DNA from: Halisarca cf. caerulea
Lineage: Eukaryota; Porifera; Demospongiae; Chondrillida; Halisarcidae
Direction of reading: 5' to 3'
NCBI GenBank assembly: GCA_963170055.1
Contig: CAUJGJ010000072.1
Coordinates: 1,222,501 to 1,286,500 of the forward strand
Length of the DNA: 64,000 bases
Below are positions 55,107 to 64,000 of this stretch, piece after piece. The number at the start of each line of letters is the position of its first letter. Within the stretch, counting starts at the first letter, position 1. The notes beneath the pieces are model-generated. The model ran no database searches and was not told where the DNA came from. It saw only the letters and a list, made by a program, of their open reading frames with translations. Both the position numbers and the translations under genes were made by a program.

Positions 55107-56195
55107 TTATTCAATCTCAAGAGGTTCTTCATCTTCGGGTGACTTGTGTATATCGATTACATTTGAGGACAGTCCAATACTTTGCTCTGTGTTAGCCTGG
55201 TGTGTGCTGTCCATGGGACTCTTCAGTACTGTCATCATCAGTTTCTTTAAACTAAACATAACGGCTCCAATGATGAGTGGTACCATAGCAGTGCCTACTA
55301 CTGACATAAAGTTCTCTTCTGTTGTTTTCCCATTCGTCATTTCAGTTGCTAATGCAAAAACTATGCTGTAACAGATGGTGGTCAGTAGCATTGGTAGAAG
55401 AATAGCAGCTCTGATAATAGTGTTTCTTTGTCCTTGTGGTCTGCGATGTCTTGGAGTGAAGAGATAGGCAGAGATGGTGAACAACAGAGCAAATATGTTA
55501 GTGAGACAGAAAGCCAGCAGAATCAGGATTAGAGTGTTTGCTATGATTACGAGTGGCTCAGCCAACACTGCAAAGACTAGTGCTGTTGCTGTAAATGAGA
55601 TTGCTTGAACAGCCATCATGTTGATCCACAGTGCTACCCCGAACACCAGTGACTTGGCACGTTGTGTGTTACAGCAACAGAAGAGTAGGGCAACTGGTAT
55701 CATGATAATGTAGGGAACAGCTGGTGGTTTGTTCTTGTATGCAAAGTAAATAGCAATAGGTATCCCCAGAAGAGTAGGTGCTCCTAGTGAACACATGTAA
55801 AATGTGTATGCTACAATGTCGTCCCATTTTCGTGGTGTTAGTGCATCGGCAGTCATTATGTAGCTGCGCATTGCCACTATAACTAGTCCTAAAGCCACAG
55901 CTGTTGCTCCACACATTAGCCCATAGTGTTGGTAGGAGTACAGGTAGCTCTGCTTCACAACATGTTCTATGTTGGTCTGGAGAACTATGATCACAACTGC
56001 CCAAACTACAAGTATTTGAGATATGATCCCTACCATAAATATTATGTTAAGCACGTAACTCTTGTCTGCTATGTTTCTTGACTTTGTGCTGTTGAGGAAG
56101 TTTGGTATTATGTAGAGTGACTTCTCTTTGGTTTTAACTGCAATGTTTCCAGGATGTGGCTTAGAGTGGATTTGTCCCAAAGCATAGTCCTTAAT
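55107..56195 (-). CDS. Gene 5 exon 2: multipass membrane core and tail
   Basis: 362 residues, intact. Acceptor AATTCTACAG|ATT, phase 0, opening IKDYALGQIHSKPHPGN. The eight hydrophobic segments and the YKNKPPAVPYIIMIPVALLF block are conserved. The loop after segment 2 is again distinct (SYIMTADALTPRKWDDIVAY). The tail ends DEEPLEIE. The relics at 12.4, 19.1 and 27.4 kb are closest to this subtype. Confidence 0.85.
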   Translation of the reverse strand: MKDYALGQIHSKPHPGNIAVKTKEKSLYIIPNFLNSTKSRNIADKSYVLNIIFMVGIISQILVVWAVVIIVLQTNIEHVVKQSYLYSYQHYGLMCGATAVALGLVIVAMRSYIMTADALTPRKWDDIVAYTFYMCSLGAPTLLGIPIAIYFAYKNKPPAVPYIIMIPVALLFCCCNTQRAKSLVFGVALWINMMAVQAISFTATALVFAVLAEPLVIIANTLILILLAFCLTNIFALLFTISAYLFTPRHRRPQGQRNTIIRAAILLPMLLTTICYSIVFALATEMTNGKTTEENFMSVVGTAMVPLIIGAVMFSLKKLMMTVLKSPMDSTHQANTEQSIGLSSNVIDIHKSPEDEEPLEIE

Positions 56196-56715
56196 CTGTA
56201 GAATTTAATAGATTAATAGGATATTGAATGGTATATGACTGTGTTTAAGGAGTGTGTTTGCATCATGTGTGTGTGTGTGCTCTGTTCATAGTTTCATCAA
56301 TCATCTCTTTGTCTTGTAATGCTCACTCAATATTTTAGCCTAGATATTTGTAGTTGCACACCACTTCTATTATGTTTTTCAGAATCTCCAATCTTGAATA
56401 CTGCTTCGGTTCTTTTAATCTTTTTTGGTCTAAAGTAAATTATCTTACATTTGTCCACATTGACTCTCAAATCATTTCTTTTACCCCATTCACTTAGTAT
56501 TTCAAAAGCTTTGTTTACTTTGCACAGAGCAGAAGGTTCTGCCCAATGTCATCAAATGCAATGGTGGACCTACAGGGCACTAACATAGAGGATTTAATAA
56601 TTTCAACTTGAACATCTCGGGTTTAGTTTGTTCTATTACTCATTTTCTCTACACTTTACTAACATACATATGTCTGCCTGTCTATTTTGTTGACATTCTT
56701 GTCACAGTAGCTACT

Positions 56716-56852
56716 ACATGTAATAGATAAATCCCTCCTTGGGTTGGTACATGGGAAATGTGCTTACTGCTAAAGACTAATTGACCGAGGGTCTATTAGC
56801 AGTAAGTTCATTTCCCATGTACCAACCCAAGGAGGGATTTATCTATTATGTA
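56716..56852. mobile_element. 137-bp foldback element
   Basis: Arms of ~60 bp (TAATAGATAAATCCCTCCTT… and inverse) around a short loop with GACCGAGGGTC. GTATCCTGGCAACAAC follows at once, and an inverse-like CCCAACCAGGATACATA occurs near 57835, so the foldback may sit at the edge of a larger ~1-kb element. Confidence 0.7.
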
Positions 56853-57129
56853 TCCTGGCAACAACCTTTTCACGCTCAAATTACGTAACATTATTATTAT
56901 TCTTAAAATTGTATAACATTGACGGTTTGCGCCACGTTTGCAGAGCCTTTCTTCTTCGGTGGGATAACTACTATCCTTTCGTATTAAATCGAGGAACGCT
57001 CGTGTGATCAAGGGCCACTTGACTTCCTGGTGTCGTCCAGTGGTTTTGACATGGAGGTCTGCGAAGAAGACTTTCTCGAATCAATGATAGATTGATCAAT
57101 CCGTTGCTCCGTGGGCCGCGGCGATCTGA

Positions 57130-57370
57130 GAGGAGATAGATCAACGGACAGTTCAACGAGTGACAGAAGCAAGCTATCGAGACTCGACAAACGAGGAAGT
57201 GAGCGCACTGAGCTATCAACTAACTCTGCAAGAAGCGGCCAGCCTGACGGACGAAGGAAGCGAGCAGCAATCAACGGACAGCTCGACGAACGGAGGAAGC
57301 GAGCGCTATCAACCAACTGCCCGGTGAACGAAGGAAGCAAGCAACCACTATCAACCGACCCGACAGACAA
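57130..57370 (+). repeat. Imperfect GC-rich minisatellite
   Basis: Five or six diverged units of ~40-50 bp centred on AACGAAGGAAGCGAGC and CTATCAACCAACTG. Both strands are open for over 110 codons because the unit lacks stops; no gene is claimed. Confidence 0.65.
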
Positions 57371-58286
57371 CTCCCCTAAACATTCGAAAGGCCAAGGAGT
57401 TTTCGATGCCTGGTGTCAGCATAATAGAGTCAAACTGGTTGTCATAGAATAGAGTGAACTGTCTGTGTTTTATGTATCGTTGGACTTTCGTGTTGCTGTT
57501 GTATTACACTTGTGTATGATGTTGAAGCCTTGCTTTAAATGTGAATAATGTACATGTGCCATGAAATAAAATTGTTACTGTAGGAATGTTATTCCAGCTT
57601 TGCAGAATGCATGGGTTGCAGTTAGTGAAGTAGGAATGGTCAGGAAAGCAGGCAGCTTAGCTGCATGTGAATCAAGTTTCATCAAAAAGTGTATCAGTAC
57701 TAATCAAGTATCATCAAAGAATGTATCAGGAACAATTAGATATTGTCAAAAAGTGTATCAATTTAACCAATTCTGAACTAGTACATGGGTTATGTACTTA
57801 AGTCGGTGCCTTTGATCTTAATTGAAAACGCTCCCAACCAGGATACATATATTATTGTATTGATGTTTGATATTGTAGCGATTTGAACTGCAGGAAAACA
57901 GCAAATTCTAGGTAGAGTTCTTCAAAGTACTTCTTCAACTATAGAACAATGCTGATGGAAGATACTGCTGAATTCATTCTGACTGAATTGTTTTACAATA
58001 CTTTAAACATACTGTGTTTGAAATCTGCCTTTTATATTACATAATTACCGAGAGGTTTAGCGTGGTATACGACATCGTGCGGGTCATCGCACTTGTAATT
58101 CGTTCGACTGATTGCACGGGTTGTCGTGCGTATAGTTTGATCGTATGGTGGCCCACTAAGACACTCGCGCACGGTGGTCCGTGCGCAATACCTGTGTTGG
58201 TGACCTTTTGTCAAGAAGTGACACAAAACACTTCATGCATGCAGTCTAATGGGAAAACAAGTTAAGCACCCACAACAAGTAAGTTA

Positions 58287-58503
58287 CTGTATATCCGGAA
58301 GTATTGGCGACATTTTTAATTTGGTGGTTTGACACTCTGGATCAAAATCGGCAAATTTCTATCACCAAATTTACACAGACCTACTTACTATGCTTTGTCC
58401 TAGCTGTGCAACCGCCAAATTTAATTTCCGCCAATATTAAGTAACAGCCTGATCTTGCACAAATCACCAATTTTTATGATCGGTAATATTTCCGGATATA
58501 CGG
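58287..58503. mobile_element. TA-flanked MITE with ATATCCGGAA ends
   Basis: CTGTATATCCGGAAGTATTG and AATATTTCCGGATATACGG are imperfect inverses, with TA on both sides. 217 bp, no coding frame. Lies in the gene 5 intron. Confidence 0.75.
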
Positions 58504-59086
58504 TATTGTACGTATGACTAAGTGGCAACTATGCATTGGCTCTTCATTGCACTCACTCCTTGGGCGCTTTGGGCCCTTGGGAGCTCAAGCAGTAAATACG
58601 CCATGTATAGTTGGTCATACAGTAACTATTACATAGGACATTGTGTTGGCTATAGCAACACTCTGATCTAGCAAAGCATTTGTGTGGGAATTTTCACTTT
58701 TCTTATATCTGAGTGTTCCACTGTACTAAAATGCAACAATTCATATTGAGCAAATCTAACCCCAGAAGTGATAAAACACTGTCACCTCAGTTTCTCTCTC
58801 AGTAAGAGGTGTATTCGGACTAAAGTGGTGTCAAATGAAACCACTCTGTACGTAGTCTACACAACGCTATCATAATGATGAGCCTTTCTTTTTACTATCC
58901 TTTGGAAGAGACAGGTACAACACCAAAGAGCCAGGAAAATTTAATGTGAAAATTAAAATCAGGTTGATTAGCAGTGTGTGAATTTGCATAATGAAGGAAT
59001 AATGTCACCAAACTCCACAATTGACTAGCCTGTGACCACAGGTTAGTGCTGGAGTTTGCAATCCCTTCATTTTCTATTGTGTGTGT

Positions 59087-59133
<47 letters not shown>

Positions 59134-59668
59134 TGCGTGTGTGTGTGTCCAGTTGGTCTTGCATCCTAATTTGTATTGCTGGAAGTTGCCTGAATATACC
59201 CAGTAGATTGGGCTCTTGTAGTGCAAAAGTTTGGTTTTCACAGGACTCCAAGTTTAACTGTACTTGAGAGCCATTCACCACAGTGACTGGAAACAGGAAA
59301 CTCTTTGGTACTTTTATTATTAGGTGTCAGTGCAATTCCAGCCAAATGACTGGTGCTGCCATATACATATGTACTATCATCCTGAAAGCTACCAAGCTGG
59401 AGGTGGGGAATCGTGCAGCTCAGTGTCCAGGATGAGTATATTGATACCATCACTCAGAGCTGTACACCATGCACCTCTCCTCATCTCGTGGGTCTTGCAA
59501 GCCCACAGATGAGTATCCCCACCTTGCACTAGGGGGTCATTGTGGTGGTACTGGGGTCAGTGGGGCTGATGCCAGCAAAACCATTGGTCTTGGTACTTCC
59601 TGGTGGCTCAAACCCTAAATTTGGGGTCCATGTAGCCAGTTTTGGCAGTGGTAATACAAATGCAATTA

Positions 59669-59670
<2 letters not shown>

Positions 59671-59733
<63 letters not shown>
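59671..59733. repeat. (GT)n microsatellite near gene 5 donor
   Basis: About 31 GT units, ~50 bp inside the intron from the exon 1 donor; a similar tract follows the 29.46-kb relic donor. Confidence 0.95.
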
Positions 59734-59736
<3 letters not shown>

Positions 59737-59785
59737 CATGTGAATGTGTGTATTGTGTAGATATGTATACATGTTTGTCGCTCAC

Positions 59786-60265
59786 CGAGGCAGTCATTTG
59801 TAACAAGAAGCTGGCTGTCACATTCTGTTGAACACAAGGGACCTGTATAGGTATGCGAGGAGGTACCCACTCTCTGAACATGTATAAGGTGTATAAGATA
59901 TTTCTGTTAAGATATTCTGGCCTTCCTTGAAGGAATATAGATGATGACAACCATATCCACACTTCAACTCCTTGTGCGATTACATCTATTTGTGTTCCAT
60001 TGGGTAACACTGTCTGATAGGTGACTTCTACTGAGTAAGGTAGATGTCCATTTGGAGGGTAGAAGGCTTCATACAACTTGTGCGTGTTGTCATCATTGTC
60101 TACGAATGTCTTCTTCTCAAACTCTTTGTATTTGGACACACATCTGTTTTCTGTTGTATTAGAGTCAGCTCCACACACTGTCAGTACAGCTAGTAGACTG
60201 CACACTGTTGAGACTGTATGAGTAGCTCCTACATGGTTTGAAGCAGGCAAAATTTGTCTTGCTAC
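59786..60265 (-). CDS. Gene 5 exon 1: ectodomain, start codon missing
   Basis: The frame is open from 60265 to the GTGAGC donor at 59785. It encodes a hydrophobic signal-like stretch (STVCSLLAVLTVCGA), the conserved cysteines (NRCVSKYKEF, VPCVQQNVTASF), sequons NTT and NVT, and the FYPPNGHLPYSVEVTYQTV block. At the place where genes 4 and 6 have ATG (MLTINTVCS) this copy reads THTVSTVCS, and no in-frame ATG exists upstream before a stop. Either an upstream exon supplies the start (AACCATGTAG|GAGC could be an acceptor) or the gene is recently dead. The rest of the exon is undamaged. Confidence 0.7.
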
Positions 60266-60467
60266 TCACAATCTCAACATTCTTCTACTGTACTTATCAA
60301 GCTTTTTCCAGAAAACAAACAGCAACATTTTACAGTCATTATGCATTATGCAACATAATTCACTGCAAATGTCAGCTTATAGAATTTTCTAGGAATTTAA
60401 AGCAGCTAGATAAGGTTTCAGAAATCATCAACTACAAAATTTCTGTCAAACAATAAATGTTCAGCTC

Positions 60468-60635
60468 TTACCTTTGAGGTGGTTTAACTTCAATCCTATC
60501 ATAATTCTTTACATATTGAGTGTGTGGAGGAGCACCCCCATATGTTTTTGAACTCAAAATTGCTTGTTTATACATGAATTGAAAAGTGTTGAAAACATAG
60601 ATAATACATTCAAGATTGTTTTGAAGTAAGCTCAT
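60468..60635 (-). CDS. Possible exon of an unknown gene
   Basis: An ATG-led frame of 55 residues reads MSLLQNNLECIIYVFNTFQF … SSKTYGGAPPHTQYVKNYDR … KPPQR. It is preceded by AACAG and ends over a strong donor, CAAAG|GTAAGAG, whose TAA would otherwise be the stop. The sequence looks protein-like but I do not recognise it. It could be a 5' exon spliced into gene 5 exon 1, or belong to a separate gene. Confidence 0.3.
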   Translation of the reverse strand: MSLLQNNLECIIYVFNTFQFMYKQAILSSKTYGGAPPHTQYVKNYDRIEVKPPQR

Positions 60636-60974
60636 CTGTTTTCATTTTAACTGTGTCAGTCACAGGTTGTGTAATAACTTTATGAAGTATGTCTAAATGG
60701 GTTGCAGTGGATCTTTGGCCTAACGATACCAAGGGCAGAGACTGAAGTATCAATTTAAGCCGAATGTGCCTGCATCCTCCAGCCCACCTACGTAGGGGTA
60801 CTTTAGTCACATGCTAATTGAACTTGTCCTTTCTTTTATCCAACACAACTTGTCAATGATTTCTTTGCTAAAAGCAGAAAACATTCGAACTGACTTGGTA
60901 GTGATCATGCTACTGTACATTGATGGAAGTGTTCCAAGCCATTTTGATGGGACATTGTGATAGCAGAGACTCAC

Positions 60975-61024
60975 CTTGAAGCCTTGAAGGGTCTCATACA
61001 CCAAAAACTTGAGTATTTCACTTT
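60975..61024 (-). CDS. Possible short exon of an unknown gene
   Basis: A 50-nt exon candidate encoding SEILKFLVYETLQGFK lies between a good acceptor (GTCATTTTTCTTCCAG) and a good donor (GTGAGT). The following ~160 bp also read open (to 60807), so exon limits are uncertain. Family not recognised. Confidence 0.3.
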
Positions 61025-61846
61025 CTGGAAGAAAAATGACAATCTACTTTTGACAAGATATTTAAGTCAGAACTATACTTCCAGCCGGCAAGTGTTATAG
61101 ATTCAAATAATTGTATTTTTTAACAGCGAGAATCAAATGAATTACCTACTATACCTATGTATAGTGGGCTTCAAGGGTTAGATGAATAGCCTGAATCCCA
61201 ACAAATCCTGCTGAAAATCTTATCATATTTCAGTTTGCATACTGGTAGATTTATTTTAATACTTGTAGTGGTAGGCAGCATTTTCTTCTACTTTTCTTCT
61301 AGTATCATCAAATCCGTATAGTACTACCCAACTGAGATACATAACTCCATACAAGAGTTGTCATTAGTAGATCGGAGCTCACATGTTAGCTCACTGCTGG
61401 TAGGCTGATCAGGTACTGCTGACCTCTCACAAGCTTGATAGTTATGATGCCACCAGTGCTATTTCTTACATGGGTCAGCCTGCTGGTTAATAGACCTTCT
61501 GCACTTTTCACCTATGTGTCTTTCAGTTATTCTCATGCAGAACTACTGGCTTCTGAAAACCATCTGAGTGTATGTTTGTATGTTATTTCAGTTGATGAGA
61601 GTCATTCAATCATCTTTGTTGTATATTTCCCTTGGGTATTGTTTGATCACTCTTTGATATGAATAATAAATAATATTATTAAATTATAATTGTTATTTTG
61701 TATACACAACAGAGATGGTAAAGAATGTTAGCTACATAATTATGTCCAATCTTATTATTTGAAGTATGTCTATTGCTTACAAAATTGGTTTAACATTGGA
61801 TGCAACTTTAATATTCTACATTCCTTAACGTTTCGGTGCTTCATAT
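61025..61846. other. 3' flank of gene 6
   Basis: Non-coding. 61320-61510 matches 33420-33650 near gene 4 (the TGCTGACCTCT… and CCAGTGCTATTTC…ACATGGGTCAG blocks). Confidence 0.5.
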
Positions 61847-62899
61847 TCAAATAGCAAGAGTTTCTTCATTTCCAGGTAGATCTGTGCCATTCATTACATT
61901 TGGAAGCATTATAATGGATTGCTCTACGCCATCTGTGGGACTCTCCAGTGCTGTCACTATCATTTTCTTTAAACCTAATGTAACAGCTGCAACGATGATT
62001 GGTAACATAGCAGAGCCTAAGACTGACATGATGTCCCCTTCTGTAGTTTTTCCAATCATCATTTGAGTGCCTACTGCAAATGATATACAGTAGCAAATGG
62101 TGGCCAATAGCAATGGTATGAAAATAGCAGCTCTGATAATAGTGTTTCTTTGTCCTTGTGGTCTGCGATGTCTTGGAGTGAAGAGATAGGCAGAGATGGT
62201 GAACAACAGAGCAAATATGTTAGTGAGACAGAAAGCCAGCAGAATCAGGATTAGTGTGTTTGTTATGATTTTTAGTGGTTCAGCCAACACTGCAAAGACT
62301 AGTACTGTTGCTGTAAATGAGATTACTTGAACAGCCATCATGTTGATCCACAGTGCTACCCCGAACACCAATGACTTGGCACGTTGTGGGTTACAGCAAC
62401 AGAAGAGTAGAGCAACTGGTATCATGATAATGTAGGGAACAGCTGGAGGTTTAGTCTTGTATGTAAAGTAAATAGCAATAGGCATTCCAGGAAAGACATT
62501 CACTCCGATTAGACTTGAGTATATTATGTATCTCAAAATTTCCTGTGAATATTTTGGGTCTCGGGCAAGGGCAACTAAGAAATAGCTGCACATAGCAGCT
62601 ACCACCAGAACTAAAGCCACAGCTGTTGCTCCACACATGAGCCCATAGTGTTGGTAGGAGTACTGGTAGCTCTGTTCCACAACATGTTTAATGTTGGTCT
62701 TGATGACCGCAACCATTACTGCCCACATCAGCAGTGACTGAAGCATATTTCCAACTGAGTATATGATTTGAAACATGTACAGAACATCTTCAGTACTTTC
62801 TGGACTCTTGCTTGGTACCCTATAGGTTGTTTTTACTTTGGCTACAACATTTCGAGGGTCATTCTTTGACTTTATATTTCCCACAGCATAATCCTTGAG
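61847..62899 (-). CDS. Gene 6 exon 2: multipass membrane core and tail
   Basis: 350 residues, intact. Acceptor CCATTTGCAG|CTC, opening LKDYAVGNIKSKNDPRNV, closest to gene 4. The N-terminal juxtamembrane part is shorter. Conserved hydrophobic segments, the YKTKPPAVPYIIMIPVALLF block and the basic loop RHRRPQGQRN are all present. The loop after segment 2 reads SYFLVALARDPKYSQEILRY. The tail ends NEETLAI-COOH, again compatible with a class II PDZ ligand. Confidence 0.85.
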   Translation of the reverse strand, partial: LKDYAVGNIKSKNDPRNVVAKVKTTYRVPSKSPESTEDVLYMFQIIYSVGNMLQSLLMWAVMVAVIKTNIKHVVEQSYQYSYQHYGLMCGATAVALVLVVAAMCSYFLVALARDPKYSQEILRYIIYSSLIGVNVFPGMPIAIYFTYKTKPPAVPYIIMIPVALLFCCCNPQRAKSLVFGVALWINMMAVQVISFTATVLVFAVLAEPLKIITNTLILILLAFCLTNIFALLFTISAYLFTPRHRRPQGQRNTIIRAAIFIPLLLATICYCISFAVGTQMMIGKTTEGDIMSVLGSAMLPIIVAAVTLGLKKMIVTALESPTDGVEQSIIMLPNVMNGTDLPGNEETLAI

Positions 62900-63031
62900 C
62901 TGCAAATGGAAGTTACTGATGCGTGAGAACATATCTAGTCATTGGGTATCATACGTATGTATATACATGTGTGTGTGTGTGTATGTGTGTGTGCGCGTGC
63001 ATGCATGTGGGTGAACGTGCGTGCGTGCGTG

Positions 63032-63105
<74 letters not shown>

Positions 63106-63532
63106 GAGTAATTTCTACCAAGAGCTTAAAGGATAATCTCTGATGTTATGTACGTACTAAGAAATTCTTAATAATATGTGATCTTTACATTTTGTCATTT
63201 TTATGAGTACTCACTGTACTGTGCAGTAGCTAATACTGCACAGTACTGTAACAGTGGAATATCCAAATAAGGGGCACTTAATAACAGCCTCTTTTGTCCT
63301 TTGTAAGTACGTAGGTTGTTCTTTTTGAGAGGTCAAAATGTATCGAAACTACAGGGAGAATAATTTTTGGGACATTTGTTCTTTATAGAGAGGTTTCTCC
63401 TTATTTTAGATTGTCCACTTTCAGAGATTTTATTGCACTTGTCAGTATGTATATGTATTAGTGCACCTTGTGTACATGTCTGTCAGATATTTATCCGTTC
63501 ATATGTATGTTATATGCATGTTAGTCACTCAC
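62900..63532 (-). other. Gene 6 intron (633 bp)
   Basis: Donor GTGAGTGA, acceptor TTTGCAG. It holds a long (GT)n/(GCGT)n tract at 62967-63103. Confidence 0.8.
62967..63103. repeat. (GT)n and GCGT microsatellite
   Basis: GT tract interrupted by GCGCGTGCATGCATGTGGG, then ~38 GT units. Confidence 0.95.
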
Positions 63533-63961
63533 CGAGGCAGTCATTTGTAGCAAGAACCCGTATGTCACATTCTTTTGAATACAAGGGACCTGTATTTGTA
63601 TGTGTGGGGGTATCCATTCTCTGAAGATATACAAGGTGTAAAAGATGACCCTGTTGAGGGTCTCTGGTCTAGCTTGAAGGAATATAGCTGACGACATCCA
63701 TATCCACACTTCAACTCCTTCTGTGATTATGTTCATTTGTGTTCCATTGGGTAACACCGTCTGATAGGTGACTTCTACTGAGTAAGGTTCATGTCCATTT
63801 GGAGGGTAGAAGACTTCATACAACTTGGGTGTGTTGTCATCGAAGGTTTTCTTCTCAAACTCCTTGTAGTCAGAGATACAATTGCTCTCACTGTCATCTG
63901 AGGCACTTACACACACTATCAGTGCAGCCATTAGACTGCACACTGTGTTAATTGTGAGCAT
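63533..63961 (-). CDS. Gene 6 exon 1: signal peptide and ectodomain
   Basis: 143 residues. The ATG at 63961 opens MLTINTVCSLMAALIVCVSA. Cysteines in SNCISDYKEF and VPCIQKNVTYGF, sequons NGT and NVT. The core block reads FYPPNGHEPYSVEVTYQTV, with one change (L to E) from the other copies. The segment after EKKTF is four residues shorter than in gene 1. Donor GTGAGT, phase 0. The presumed promoter lies at and beyond the window edge. Confidence 0.85.
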
Positions 63962-64000
63962 ATTCCCTGTGCTGAGTTGAAGAGAAAGAAGTTTTTTTCT

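Larger units (their letters stand above)
56196..59785 (-). other. Gene 5 intron (3590 bp)
   Basis: Donor GTGAGCGA, acceptor TTCTACAG. It contains a large foldback (56716-56852), a minisatellite (57130-57370), a TA-flanked MITE (58287-58503) and two (GT)n tracts (59079-59148, 59671-59733). The pairing of these two exons is inferred from orientation, phase and absence of alternatives. Confidence 0.65.

Noticed and set aside
57008..57452. Overlapping frames of 113 and 120 codons at 57.0-57.45 kb
   Set aside because: They lie on opposite strands over an imperfect minisatellite, with Ser/Arg/Leu-rich low-complexity translations and no domain.

Overview
The window is eukaryotic and most likely from an early-branching animal, probably a sponge. 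It is AT-rich, its genes are split by short GT-AG introns, and it has many microsatellites, minisatellites and short inverted-repeat transposons. It contains an interstitial (TTAGGG)n tract and the 5' part of a TTC21/IFT139 ciliary gene, which fits a ciliated animal. Assignment to sponges is an inference from gene style; I did not match a species.

The dominant feature is an array on the minus strand of a two-exon gene family that I do not recognise. Exon 1 encodes a signal peptide and a ~125-residue ectodomain with two conserved cysteines and N-glycosylation sequons. A phase-0 intron follows at the same place in every copy (…TAS|[LI][KR]DY…). Exon 2 encodes a juxtamembrane segment, seven or eight hydrophobic segments and an acidic cytoplasmic-looking tail. 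Copies are: gene 1 (6431-8527), gene 2 (14408-16308), gene 3 (20976-22819, two frameshifts), gene 4 (35789-39551), gene 5 (55107-~60265, no in-frame ATG in exon 1) and gene 6 (61847-63961). Relics lie at 12.4-12.9, 19.1-19.6, 24.9-25.1 and 27.4-29.7 kb. Genes 1-3 with their flanks are three tandem segmental duplicates (about 5.75-13.4, 13.4-19.9 and 19.9-28 kb). Comparing them exposes clean empty sites for several transposons.

Other genes: an NHL-repeat beta-propeller gene (2655-3503, +) with a truncated duplicate at 5.5 kb; a secreted PI-PLC X-domain-like protein in one exon (31122-32111, +); and the first six exons of a TTC21A/B (IFT139) gene (43894-53207, +), of which only ~241 of the family's ~1300 residues are present before family-gene flanking sequence begins at ~53.64 kb. 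Possible minus-strand exons of an unknown gene lie at 60.5-61.0 kb.

Mobile DNA: intron 5 of the TTC21 gene holds a Russian-doll stack of Tc1/mariner-type elements (48778-49685, and 49700-52591 containing 50264-51266 containing 50371-51197), with decayed transposase and unusual arrays of short palindromes near the ends. Elsewhere there are TA-flanked MITEs, a CAGGGG-ended family with 5-bp target duplications, a hAT-like MITE with an 8-bp duplication, hairpin elements with 9-bp duplications near the TTC21 start, large foldbacks, and a 344-bp SINE-like insertion with a 13-bp duplication. Stretches not listed as features are AT-rich and hold nothing I could identify.
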